From: Orenia metallireducens
GTDB lineage: Bacteria; Bacillota; Halanaerobiia; Halobacteroidales; Halobacteroidaceae
Length of the DNA: 64,000 bases
Assembly: GCF_001693735.1 (NCBI RefSeq)
Contig: NZ_LWDV01000008.1
Span: 124,001 to 188,000 of the forward strand
Direction: 5' to 3'
Shown here piece after piece: positions 36,370-45,268 of this stretch. Numbering within the stretch: the first letter of the stretch is position 1; each line of letters starts with the position of its first letter. The notes beneath the pieces were generated by a model. That model was given only the letters and a program-made list of their open reading frames with translations. It had not been told where the DNA came from and made no database searches. A program made the translations under genes and the position numbers.

Positions 36370-39300
36370 ATGGATTATTTAGCTATAGTTTTTAAGCTAT
36401 TAGGTGGAGGAGTTACAGGATATATTACCAATGATATTGCAATTAAGATGCTATTTAGGAAGTATGGACCCTTTGGCGGGGTTATCTTAGAGACTAAGGA
36501 TGAGTTTATTGAGAATATAAGTGAGTTGGTAGAGAGGGATATCATCAATTACCAGACTATTGAGCAGGAATTATCTAAAGAAGAATTCAAGAGAATTTTT
36601 AAAGTCACAGTCTCTGATATTTTAACAAGATATTTATATGAAAATACTGATAATATAAAGTGGTCAAAGGTACCTCAATTGGATAAATCCTTAGAAAATA
36701 TCAATAATTTTTATGATCAGAATAAAGAAGGCTTCATAACTAAGTTTTTTGATATTTTAGCTGACAATATCTTATTAGAAGAGTTATTAAGTAGTGAGCA
36801 GATAGAGCAGTTAATTAATTTAGCCTTTGATATCTCTACTAATACTTTGAATGAAAGCAAAGTTGCTGATAACTTAGTTAACGATATCTATGCTGATAAC
36901 TCTACAGAAAAGTTAGCAAAGTTTATTTCACCAGGCATCTTTGAGACTTTTGCCAGTAATTTAGAAGATAATACTAGAGATTTTCATATTAGAGTTAAAG
37001 ATAAATTTGAAGCTAGTATAGATGAGAGTATAGATAAATTATACTTAGAGTTGAATATCTCTGATATCTTGGTTGAAGTAGAGGATAAGATTAAAGTTAA
37101 GTCGCTTGCTGAATTACTAGGTGAGGAGGATAGAGATAATATAGGTAATCAACTTCTGCTAAGGTTGATTGAATTCTTAAAGTCAGCAGAAGGGAAGAGA
37201 TTAATCTATAGTTTTTTAGAAGGAACTATAGAATTATTAAAGCAGATAGATCTTCCTATCTTGAATCTGTTAAGTGAAAATATTAAGGATAATTTAGAGA
37301 ACTTTATGTACAAGCAGTTACCCTATCTAGTAGAAGAAGGGGTAAAATGGATTAAAGAGAATCAACTGGAGATTGAAGAGTTGATAGAAGAGAGTGTAAA
37401 TGAGGTTCTTAATCAGGGTTCAGGGGTCAAAAATTGGATTAAAGGTCAGATAAAAAAGGGCTTAGGTAATATTGCTAGAAGGTTTCAGCTGATTGATAAG
37501 CTACTACTATCTTTAAAAGATGATGCTGATGTTAAGGCTTTGAGCCAAGAATTGAGTAATCAGATTATAGATTATATTAAAGAGAATAGTATAAAGGATA
37601 TAATAGATTATCTAGAAAGTAAGGATTTAATTAAGATTCAGAATCTTGTGAAGTTGATTAATAGGAACATCGATAGGTATTTAGATCAGATTGATTTGAG
37701 GAGTTTTGATGGATTATTTGATATTAGCTTAGGTGAGATTATAGATATAAATCTGGTTCAATATTTTGAAGATAATATTAAAGGTACTTTAATTAAGAGA
37801 TTTAAAGAAGATTTTATCTTTACCCTTCAATTAACAAAGATAGTACAAGGGGAGTTGTCTAAGCAGATACTAAATATTTCTCAATTAAAGCTAGAAGAAT
37901 TAATTGCTAAAGAAGGTGTAGAAGAAAATTTAGCTTTAGCTAAGGATAAAAGTATATCTTATCTACAGGAGAATCGTGAAATTATTACAAGTAAGATAAG
38001 GGAAGAAGTTAAGGTATTTATTAAAGATAAGAGCTTATCTCAATTGCTTACAGTTAACTTGAAGGTGGAGTTAGTCAATAAGCTTGGAGATAAATCTAGT
38101 AAGTATTTAGGTCAGATATTTGCAGATTTGAAAGAGCAGAGAATCACTAAACTATATGATAGGTTAAATCAGCAGGAGGATATGGTAGCTAGAATAACCT
38201 CACTGATATTGGAGTTACTAAATAAGAATCTACCTCATATAATAGAGGGTAGAGTAAAAGGTGCAGTAGCTGATAATTTATATAAATTAGAAGATAAGCA
38301 GGTGCAAGATGTAGTCGAAGGCTTTATGGGAAAAGAGTTAAAACCAATTACTCAATTAGGAGCATTTTTGGGGATAATAGCTGCATTAATATTATACTTA
38401 ATTCAAGGAAGTATCAATCTTTCAGAGTTAGGATGGGTTAATTTTATATTATCTACTTTTACATATGGTTTTGTCGGTTATTTCACCAATGTACTTGCTC
38501 TTAGAATGATATTTCGTCCTTATACAGAGAAGAGATTATTAGGACAGAAAGTCCCCTTTACTCCTGGGATAGTTGCTAAGAATAAGCCTAGGTTTGCTGA
38601 TTCTATGGGGGAATTTGTAGATGAGCAGTTATTAAATGGAGAATCAATCAATAAGCTATTTAAGGAGAATAGAGAGAAGATAGAAGATAGTATTAAGAAT
38701 TTGTTTGCCAAAGATAATTATAGGATTTTTAAAGAATTATTAGTTACGAACTGTGATTTTATATCAGAAAGGTTTTTTTTATCTTTGCTTAAGCTCTTTA
38801 AATTTAATAGGGATAATTTAGTAGATAGATTATTGGCTCAATTAAAGAAGATAGATATATCAGAGGTTGATATCTCTTTATTAGAAGTAAATATAGGTTC
38901 AAAGATAGAGGATATATTATTAGAATCAGAGGAGAGTTTAACAGAAAGACTATTTGAATTTTTAAATAAGAATAACTCTTTAAAAGAGTTATTACCTAAG
39001 TTTTTAGAGCAAAAAATAGTAGAATTATTAAAAGAAATAGTAGATACTAAGTTAACAGAGCTAGTAGCTTTAATAAATGATCCTGATAAAATTCAAATGC
39101 TACTAAAAGGATACTCACCACAACTTGATGAGTTGATTGAGGAGAAGTTGATAGAGTTAATCCCTTCATCTCAGCAGGAAGTATTGAAGGATTTTATAGT
39201 TGATTATTCTCTTGAAAAGTTTAATTCAACTAAAATCCGTCAGAAATTAGCCTCTATGATCAAAAATAATATCTTTAAAAAAATAAATCCTGAGGATAAG

Positions 39301-40533
39301 ATAAAAGATTTATTCAATGGTAAGTTAATGAATCCTTTATATGATAATATGGACTTTATAATCAATAACTTCTGCAATAAAGGGGTTCGTTATCTACAGT
39401 ATCAGAAGAGGTTTATCAAGGATATGGCTTTAGAAGTAGTCGAAGAGGAGTTTGCTAGGGAACAGGTGAGTGGAATCGGTGGTTTGATTACAGGTTATTT
39501 TAAAAGAGGAGTATATAATCTAACAGATACAGCAGAGACTATCGAGAGTATTATTGATAATCTAATAGATAAAAAGCTCCCTGAGTTTATAAAAGTAAAA
39601 CGGCACGAGATAGTCAGTTTAGTAAATAGCTTTCTAGATGGAGTAGGGGAGAGAAAGGTCAAAGATATTGGTGTTGATTTAGAGAGTGCTAGTTTGATGA
39701 GACTGGTAGACAAGCTATTAGCTAATGAAGATTTGGTTAATAGTTTATCGGTTTTAGTATCTAGAGTAGCTGATTCAATTTTAGACTTAAAGTTAAAGTC
39801 AGTCTTAAGGCTAATGGCTATCGATGATATTTCAGATATGTTAGAACTTTTTACAGGTGAGATTGATGTATTTAGAGAATCTTTGATTAGTAATCTTAGG
39901 GATAAAGAAGGGGTTATTAAAAGAGATGTATTGACTTTAGTGACTGAAATATTTGATTCTTTGATTCTATCATTACCACTTAATCAGCTTTCTATCAATA
40001 TTAGTAGAGTTGAACTGAACAAGGTGGTTAAGAGAATAATTAAGGTTATATATAGAACGCCTAGTTTTAAAGATAATTTAAAAATCTTTATAGGGGATAT
40101 CATTGTTAAATTAGCAGAGAAGAATATCAGTGAAATCTTAGATTTTGATTATTTAGCTAGAGATATTAAAAAAATTCTAGTTCAAATGATAGATGATGGA
40201 GAGTTGAGATATCAACTATTAGTAGTTCTAACAGAAGTAATAGAAGTAATATTAGCAGAGTTAAACACCATGGTAGAAGCAGATACTAAAGAGTTCTGCT
40301 TTGATATTATCTTAGCTAGTACCTTAGATTCATTAGAGAACCATTTCTTAGAGTTGCTAAATGCCTTAAATATTAAAGAGGTAACAGAACTAGAGGTCAA
40401 TCAGATGAGCCCTAAGGATATAGAGAACCTATTTAACTCCTTTGCTGGAAGATACTTTAGAAGGTTAGAGGGGTATGGTTGGCTGGGGAGTGTTATTGGT
40501 TTATTTACGGAGTTGATTTCTATTGTATTATAG
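36370..40533 (+). CDS. Giant double DUF445 membrane protein
   Basis: At 1387 aa this is about three times the usual DUF445 (YheB-like) length of 370-450. A first DUF445 head lies at residues 10-40 (GGGVTGYITNDIAIKMLFRKYGPFGG). A second, more typical head occurs at about 690-735 (TFTYGFVGYFTNVLALRMIFRPY, then GQKVPFTPGIVAKNK), after hydrophobic helices at about 665-690. Each head is followed by several hundred residues of Leu/Ile/Glu/Lys-rich amphipathic helix. A final hydrophobic segment (WLGSVIGLFTELISIVL) ends the protein. It looks like a tandem duplication with expanded helical repeats. The function is unknown. It is monocistronic with GGAGG before the ATG. Confidence 0.85.
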   Translation: MDYLAIVFKLLGGGVTGYITNDIAIKMLFRKYGPFGGVILETKDEFIENISELVERDIINYQTIEQELSKEEFKRIFKVTVSDILTRYLYENTDNIKWSKVPQLDKSLENINNFYDQNKEGFITKFFDILADNILLEELLSSEQIEQLINLAFDISTNTLNESKVADNLVNDIYADNSTEKLAKFISPGIFETFASNLEDNTRDFHIRVKDKFEASIDESIDKLYLELNISDILVEVEDKIKVKSLAELLGEEDRDNIGNQLLLRLIEFLKSAEGKRLIYSFLEGTIELLKQIDLPILNLLSENIKDNLENFMYKQLPYLVEEGVKWIKENQLEIEELIEESVNEVLNQGSGVKNWIKGQIKKGLGNIARRFQLIDKLLLSLKDDADVKALSQELSNQIIDYIKENSIKDIIDYLESKDLIKIQNLVKLINRNIDRYLDQIDLRSFDGLFDISLGEIIDINLVQYFEDNIKGTLIKRFKEDFIFTLQLTKIVQGELSKQILNISQLKLEELIAKEGVEENLALAKDKSISYLQENREIITSKIREEVKVFIKDKSLSQLLTVNLKVELVNKLGDKSSKYLGQIFADLKEQRITKLYDRLNQQEDMVARITSLILELLNKNLPHIIEGRVKGAVADNLYKLEDKQVQDVVEGFMGKELKPITQLGAFLGIIAALILYLIQGSINLSELGWVNFILSTFTYGFVGYFTNVLALRMIFRPYTEKRLLGQKVPFTPGIVAKNKPRFADSMGEFVDEQLLNGESINKLFKENREKIEDSIKNLFAKDNYRIFKELLVTNCDFISERFFLSLLKLFKFNRDNLVDRLLAQLKKIDISEVDISLLEVNIGSKIEDILLESEESLTERLFEFLNKNNSLKELLPKFLEQKIVELLKEIVDTKLTELVALINDPDKIQMLLKGYSPQLDELIEEKLIELIPSSQQEVLKDFIVDYSLEKFNSTKIRQKLASMIKNNIFKKINPEDKIKDLFNGKLMNPLYDNMDFIINNFCNKGVRYLQYQKRFIKDMALEVVEEEFAREQVSGIGGLITGYFKRGVYNLTDTAETIESIIDNLIDKKLPEFIKVKRHEIVSLVNSFLDGVGERKVKDIGVDLESASLMRLVDKLLANEDLVNSLSVLVSRVADSILDLKLKSVLRLMAIDDISDMLELFTGEIDVFRESLISNLRDKEGVIKRDVLTLVTEIFDSLILSLPLNQLSINISRVELNKVVKRIIKVIYRTPSFKDNLKIFIGDIIVKLAEKNISEILDFDYLARDIKKILVQMIDDGELRYQLLVVLTEVIEVILAELNTMVEADTKEFCFDIILASTLDSLENHFLELLNALNIKEVTELEVNQMSPKDIENLFNSFAGRYFRRLEGYGWLGSVIGLFTELISIVL

Positions 40534-40555
40534 TAAATACTACCTAAAAATAGGA

Positions 40556-40594
40556 ATAAACCCCTACTCATTATAATGAGTAGGGATTTATTTA
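40556..40594. terminator. Bidirectional terminator between convergent genes
   Basis: AATAAACCCCTACTCAT pairs with ATGAGTAGGGATTTATT around TATA (one mismatch). It lies between the DUF445 gene on the plus strand and the hypothetical gene on the minus strand, with A-rich and T-rich flanks on both sides. Confidence 0.8.
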
Positions 40595-41032
40595 AATAGT
40601 AATCATATTTTCAAACTCTGAAATATACCAATCTCCATTTAACTTATCTAATTCTAGTGTAGTTTTAGCGTTACCGTAGCTATTAATCTGTTCATTTTCT
40701 TTATCCTTTACTTCAATTAAGATATCAGCAGTAAAGATATACTTCTCTCCCTTTTTAAATATCTCTTCATTATTGGTTTGAAACATTATATAATCTCTTC
40801 TTCTAAATAATTCCTTACAGAAATCAATAAATTCCTCTTTACTAAATTCATTGATTTCTTCACTAATTATATCATTATCTTTAATAATTATTTCTATTTC
40901 TGTAAATCTGTTAGGGGTTATAGTTCTTTCTAGTTCCTTATAATCGGCAAATACCAAAGAATCAAAAAAATCTCTTACTCTCTCTTTAATTTTATGTTTC
41001 TCAGTTAGATTCAAGCATTGAGTCTCTTCCAT
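40592..41032 (-). CDS. Hypothetical protein, possibly NTF2/SnoaL-like
   Basis: This is the only minus-strand gene supported. The 146-residue product has no signal or membrane segment. It starts with a helical region (EKHKIKERVRDFFDSLVFADYKELERTITPNRF) and ends in alternating strands (YIFTADILIEVKD..., KTTLELDKLNGDWYISEFENM). That order and the closing GDWYISEF resemble NTF2/SnoaL-type ligand-binding or immunity-like folds, but I do not recognise a specific family. A GGGGTGG site precedes the start on its strand. It shares a terminator with the DUF445 gene. Confidence 0.7.
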   Translation of the reverse strand: MEETQCLNLTEKHKIKERVRDFFDSLVFADYKELERTITPNRFTEIEIIIKDNDIISEEINEFSKEEFIDFCKELFRRRDYIMFQTNNEEIFKKGEKYIFTADILIEVKDKENEQINSYGNAKTTLELDKLNGDWYISEFENMITI

Positions 41033-41124
41033 AATACCACCCCTTTACCAAATTAGTATATATTATTATTTGAACAAAGTTTTATAAAATCCTTTCTACT
41101 TTTATATTATAGATAGTAAAATAG

Positions 41125-41220
41125 TAATGAGTGATGAGTGATGAGTGATGGGTGACTAGTGATGAGAAAAGAATTTTACACTGGTTGCTCATCACCTGTC
41201 ACTTGTCACTCTTCACTAAA
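41125..41220. repeat. Hairpin of AGTGATG words
   Basis: TAATGAGTGATGAGTGATGA (from 41130) faces GCTCATCACCTGTCACTTG and TCACTCTTCACT (41187-41217). It belongs to the same degenerate-word family as those at 29.4 and 44.7 kb, but without recognisable GCGACA ends. It lies upstream of folD. Confidence 0.65.
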
Positions 41221-41293
41221 TTAAAGTTGGATGGTTAGAGTGCTTTTATGTTATAATTGTTAATATATTAAAAAATAAGGAGTGAGTAGTAGA

Positions 41294-42145
41294 ATGAGTC
41301 AAGATAAGATTTTAGATGGGCGTAAAGTAGCTAAAGAGTTAGAAACCGAGATTGGTCAAGCAGTAGAGAACCTAACTGGGCAAGGTATCACTCCAGGACT
41401 AACGGTTATCCTAGTAGGTAATAACCCAGCCTCAGAGATTTATGTATCTTATAAGGAAAAGGCATGTAATAGGGTTGGAATTAACTCTAATTTAATTAAA
41501 TTACCTGCTGAAATCAGTGAAGAAGAGCTGTTAGCAGAGGTAGATAGGCTAAATCAAGATGATAGTGTAGATGGTATCTTGGTACAATTACCATTACCTC
41601 AGCACATAGATGAAGAGAAAGTTATCAATAATATTAGAGCAGACAAGGATGTTGATGGTTTCCACCCAATCAATATAGGTAAGCTGATGATTAATGGAAG
41701 TGGACTCCATTCATGTACCCCAAGAGGGATTATGGAGATATTACATAGATATGATATTGAATTAGAAGGTAAGAATGCAGTTATAATTGGAAGGAGTAAT
41801 ATTGTAGGGAAACCGATGGCACAGATGCTTTTACAGGAGAATGCAACGGTAACTGTTTGTCATAGTAGAACTAAGAATTTAAAGGAGCATACTTTAAAAG
41901 CCGATATTTTAGTAGCAGCAGTAGGTAGAGCTAAATTTGTGACTGCTGATATGGTCAAAGAAGGTGCAGTTGTAATAGATGTAGGAATCAATAGAACTGA
42001 AGATGGACTGCTAGGAGATGTTGAATTTGAAGGTGTCAAAGAGAAGGCAGCTGCAATTACTCCAGTACCAGGTGGAGTAGGACCAATGACTATTGCTACT
42101 TTACTTAAGAATACTTTAAAGGCGTGTCAGGAAAGAAGGGGATAG
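41294..42145 (+). CDS. folD: Methylenetetrahydrofolate dehydrogenase / cyclohydrolase
   Basis: FolD (283 aa) carries out two steps of one-carbon metabolism, 5,10-methylene- to 10-formyl-tetrahydrofolate, with NADP+. VSYKEKACNRVGI contains the catalytic Lys, DGILVQLPLPQHIDE is diagnostic, and the nucleotide-binding IGRSNIVGKPMAQMLL and PVPGGVGPMTIATLLKNT are complete. I use ATG 41294, about ten bases after AAGGAG. The gene reopens the conserved cluster that was left after the Kae1-like gene at 23.5 kb. xseA begins one base after the stop codon. Confidence 0.96.
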   Translation: MSQDKILDGRKVAKELETEIGQAVENLTGQGITPGLTVILVGNNPASEIYVSYKEKACNRVGINSNLIKLPAEISEEELLAEVDRLNQDDSVDGILVQLPLPQHIDEEKVINNIRADKDVDGFHPINIGKLMINGSGLHSCTPRGIMEILHRYDIELEGKNAVIIGRSNIVGKPMAQMLLQENATVTVCHSRTKNLKEHTLKADILVAAVGRAKFVTADMVKEGAVVIDVGINRTEDGLLGDVEFEGVKEKAAAITPVPGGVGPMTIATLLKNTLKACQERRG

Positions 42146-42146
42146 G

Positions 42147-43373
42147 ATGTTAAAGAGCAGTGGAATAACAGATCATATCTGGTCTGTTACCCAAGTAACA
42201 AATTATTTAAAAGAGCTATTAGAGACCGACCCTAATCTCAGTCCAGTTATGCTTAAAGGGGAAATCTCTAACTTTCATCACCATTCTTCAGGGCATATGT
42301 ACTTTACTATCAAGGATGAGAAGACCCAGCTTAGTGCAGTGATGTTTAGAGGATATAATCAGGGATTAGACTTTATCCCTGAAGATGGAATGTCAGTAAT
42401 CGTCGAGGGTAAGATAAGTATCTATCCTGCTAGGGGGCAGTATCAGGTATATGTGCATAAAATGCAGCCTGATGGTATCGGTAGTCTACATCTAGCTTAT
42501 GAGCAGTTGAAGGAGAGATTGGAGAAGGAAGGGTTATTTAGAGAAGAGCTAAAGCAGGCCATTCCTAAGATTCCAGCCAAAGTTGGTGTGGTGACTTCAC
42601 CAACTGGTGCTGCTATTAGAGATATTATCAGTGTAGTTAAACGGAGATTCTCCAATGTATCGCTATTGATTGCACCTAGTCAAGTCCAAGGAGAGGGGGC
42701 AGAAGAAACTTTAGTTAGAGGCTTAGAGCTATTAAATCAGAGTGATGTCGATGTAATAATTATTGGGCGTGGTGGAGGATCTATTGAGGATTTATGGGCA
42801 TTCAATAAGGAGAAACTAGCCAGAGCCATCTTCAACTCTAGAGTTCCTGTTATCTCAGCAGTTGGTCATGAGACCGATTTTACCATTGCTGACTTTGTAG
42901 CTGATATGCGAGCACCTACACCTTCAGCAGCAGCAGAGTTGGTCGTTTCTAATCGGGAAGAGGTAGTTAAATACTTAGGTAGATTATACAATAACTTGAA
43001 TAATGCTATGGAGAATCGGGTAAATCGTTTAAATGATAGGCTACTTAGCTTACAGGAACGTAGAGCTTTGCGATTGCCAGAAGAGAAGATAGCAGAGTAT
43101 ATGCAGCGAATTGATGAATTGAGTATGAATCTAGAACAGAGAATTGTTGATAATTTAACTAAGAAGCAAGAAAAGTTAGAAAGAGCAGTAGGGCAGCTTA
43201 ATTCATTATCTCCTTTAAATACCTTTGCTAGAGGTTATAGCTTGGCAAGAAAATTAGATAGTGAAGAAGAGATTAATTCAATAACTCAGCTAGAAGAAGG
43301 GGAGAAGATAGAGGTTATCTTAAAGGATGGAGCCTTAGAGTGTGAAGTGGAAGTAATAAAAAGTGAAGGTTAA
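42147..43373 (+). CDS. xseA: Exodeoxyribonuclease VII large subunit
   Basis: XseA (408 aa) is the catalytic chain of exonuclease VII, which degrades single-stranded DNA from both ends. It has an N-terminal OB domain (SNFHHHSSGHMYFTIKDE), the nuclease core VGVVTSPTGAAIRDI, IIGRGGGSIEDLWAFNKE and SAVGHETDFTIADFVADMRAPTPSAAAE, and a C-terminal coiled-coil region. The small subunit xseB is normally next but is separated here by 3.6 kb. A terminator directly after xseA suggests separate transcription. Confidence 0.95.
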   Translation: MLKSSGITDHIWSVTQVTNYLKELLETDPNLSPVMLKGEISNFHHHSSGHMYFTIKDEKTQLSAVMFRGYNQGLDFIPEDGMSVIVEGKISIYPARGQYQVYVHKMQPDGIGSLHLAYEQLKERLEKEGLFREELKQAIPKIPAKVGVVTSPTGAAIRDIISVVKRRFSNVSLLIAPSQVQGEGAEETLVRGLELLNQSDVDVIIIGRGGGSIEDLWAFNKEKLARAIFNSRVPVISAVGHETDFTIADFVADMRAPTPSAAAELVVSNREEVVKYLGRLYNNLNNAMENRVNRLNDRLLSLQERRALRLPEEKIAEYMQRIDELSMNLEQRIVDNLTKKQEKLERAVGQLNSLSPLNTFARGYSLARKLDSEEEINSITQLEEGEKIEVILKDGALECEVEVIKSEG

Positions 43374-43382
43374 TAATTATCT

Positions 43383-43410
43383 AGGCAATCTTTTAGATTG
43401 TCTTTTTTCG
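43383..43410 (+). terminator. Terminator after xseA
   Basis: GGCAATCT pairs with AGATTGTC around TTT (one G-T pair), followed by TTTTTTCG. It separates xseA from the amidase gene. Confidence 0.75.
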
Positions 43411-43494
43411 TTATAGAGTATCAATTGAAATTCTACAGAATAGTCCCCTAAACCTATACATATAATCTTAATAGTATATTGTGGAGGGGAGTAT

Positions 43495-44622
43495 ATGTTT
43501 CTTTTAATTAAATTAAATAGAAGGACGGTCTTGCTATTATCTATATTTCTCTTAATATTTTTAGGATTAGGGGTCTATTTAAGGTTTCTATCTAAAGAAG
43601 ACGCTGTTATGGTTATCGATGATGAGGTAAAGGATATCTTAGCCCAAGATATACAGAATATCTTTAATATTAGAAATAAAGCCTTGTTAGAAAGGAATAA
43701 AGATACTTTAAAATCTCTATATAATATAGAGGGGAGGACAGGACGATGGGCTTATGAACATTCTTTAAGGAAGATGGAATATTTAGAAGAATGGGGAGCT
43801 AAACAAGGTGCAGAATTTAAAGATATTAACTCTCAGGTTCTTTTAAGATATGCAAAGGAGAAGGGTGATGGATATTCAACTACTCTTTTGGTCTCTACAG
43901 AGTATAGATACGCTTATGAGGATTCACCAGAAAAATATAATTCTTTCAGAATTGGAGCATATCATGCCTTTGATATTATTCCTAAGGATGATAAATGGGT
44001 TATTAGTAAGGAATGGTATCTAGATCCTACAGATGACTCTTTAGAGCTAGACCAGAGTAAGGTTGAAGAGGTAAAACAGATTATTCTTTCAGGAGAAACT
44101 AAGGATTTATCAAATTTAAATAAGAGAAGACTTAAAGCAGTGGAATATGCTGATAAGTACTGTGGAACAGCTAGTTTACCTAAGTATGGTTTTAAATATA
44201 ACCCTAATTATAGAAACTTCAATTCACAAGGGGGTAACTGTGCTAACTTTGCTTCTCAGATACTATATGAAGGAGCAGGTTTTAGAAAGAATCGTACTTG
44301 GAATTATGAGAGGGGAAAAGGCAGTAAGGCTTGGCTAAATGCCCATGGCTTTAATCAGTATATGACCTACAGTGGTCGGGCATCTATGATTGCACATGGT
44401 ACTTATGAACAAGTTTTAAAGTCCTCTTATAAGTTACTACCAGGAGATTATGTAGCTTATGAAAAGAAGGGGAAGGTTGAGCATATATCTGTTGTGACTG
44501 GAGTGGATTCTAAAGGGTATGCACTGGTAAACTGCCATAATTCAGATAGATATCGAGTCCCTTGGGATATAGGTTGGAATAAAAAAGGGATTAAGTTTCG
44601 TTTAGTTAGAGTGCATTATTAA
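43495..44622 (+). CDS. Membrane-anchored protein with putative amidase domain (PF12671 type)
   Basis: The 375-residue protein has a basic N-terminus and one hydrophobic helix (about residues 12-30), then a weakly conserved extracytoplasmic region to about 200. A C-terminal amidase domain follows, starting NKRRLKAVEYADKYCG. The probable catalytic Cys is in GGNCANFASQILYEGAG, the His in KVEHISVVTG, and VNCHNSDRYRVPW is the usual closing motif. Proteins of this type are thought to cleave peptidoglycan or related amide bonds, often in spore formers. Start ATG 43495 follows GGAGGGG. It lies in the insertion between xseA and xseB. Confidence 0.85.
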   Translation: MFLLIKLNRRTVLLLSIFLLIFLGLGVYLRFLSKEDAVMVIDDEVKDILAQDIQNIFNIRNKALLERNKDTLKSLYNIEGRTGRWAYEHSLRKMEYLEEWGAKQGAEFKDINSQVLLRYAKEKGDGYSTTLLVSTEYRYAYEDSPEKYNSFRIGAYHAFDIIPKDDKWVISKEWYLDPTDDSLELDQSKVEEVKQIILSGETKDLSNLNKRRLKAVEYADKYCGTASLPKYGFKYNPNYRNFNSQGGNCANFASQILYEGAGFRKNRTWNYERGKGSKAWLNAHGFNQYMTYSGRASMIAHGTYEQVLKSSYKLLPGDYVAYEKKGKVEHISVVTGVDSKGYALVNCHNSDRYRVPWDIGWNKKGIKFRLVRVHY

Positions 44623-44646
44623 TAAGAGTAAAAGTTAGACTTTAGA

Positions 44647-44752
44647 TAGATAATGCGACAATTTAGTAATGAGTGACAAGTGATGAGTAACGAGCAAAGA
44701 ACTTAACTTATCACCTGTTACTCGTCACTTGTTACTGTCGCAACACATCCAT
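44647..44752. repeat. GCGACA-ended element with AGTGACA-word core
   Basis: The left end AGATAATGCGACAATTTA (44647-44664) and right end TACTGTCGCAACACATCC (44733-44750) flank a hairpin of AGTAATGAGTGACAAG / CTTGTTACTGT-type words. The ends match those of the elements at 26.7 and 33.0 kb, while the core is of the AGTGACG type. It lies between the amidase gene and the riboswitch. Confidence 0.8.
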
Positions 44753-44905
44753 TAAATCTCATCTTTAATTTATGAATTTACATATTATAAATATAAATTT
44801 TTCCAATTTGTAGATATTTAATAATTTTTTTAAACAATTACTTGCAAGAGTGACAAACATATGTTATTATAATTCTGGCAAAATTAAATAATGTGTCGGA
44901 TGAAT

Positions 44906-45080
44906 GTTACAGGAGAAAAGCTTAAGCTTTGCCGACGGGGCAAGTCTATAGTTGTCCGACTATAGATGAAACTCTCAGGTAAAATACTGTAACTGGACGA
45001 CGCTCTGGAGAGACTCACTAAGAGCACCGAAGGAGTAACCTGATTAACTTCAGGGTAATCTCTCAGGTAAAAGGACAGGG
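44906..45080 (+). promoter_or_regulatory. Tandem glycine riboswitch
   Basis: Aptamer 1 is closed by GTTACAG (44906-44912) and CTGTAAC (44987-44993) and contains GCCGACGGGGCAAG and ACTCTCAGGTAAAA. Aptamer 2 begins GGACGACGCTCTGGAGAGA (from 44995) with CACCGAAGGAGTAACC and ends in ATCTCTCAGGTAAAAGGACAG. These are the signature blocks of the two-aptamer glycine riboswitch. It controls the symporter downstream through the terminator at 45.2 kb. A -10-like TATAAT is at 44868-44873, but the best -35 (TTGCAA, 44842) has a 20-base spacer. Confidence 0.95.
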
Positions 45081-45201
45081 TAAAGGACAGAAGTAGAATT
45101 AAGTTTAAGTTTGAGGCTAAATCTAAGTAGAACCAAGTTTTAATATTTACTTAAACTCAAACCAAATCTTAAGTTCAATAAAACTGCCTTTCTCCAGAGA
45201 G

Positions 45202-45229
45202 TCTAAGCCATAGAGGTTTAGATTTTTTT
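45202..45229 (+). terminator. Riboswitch-associated terminator
   Basis: TCTAAGCC pairs with GGTTTAGA (one G-T pair) and is followed by seven T. TCTCCAGAG just before it (45191-45199) is complementary to CTCTGGAGA of aptamer 2 (45003-45011), so folding of the aptamer and of the terminator region could compete. Confidence 0.8.
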
Positions 45230-45268
45230 ATTTGTATAGAAAAGTTGAAAATAATAGGAGGAAGAGAG

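Noticed and set aside
41125-41220. CRISPR-like array from the repeated AGTGATG words
   Set aside because: The words are only about seven bases, contiguous and degenerate, with no unique spacers and no cas genes nearby.
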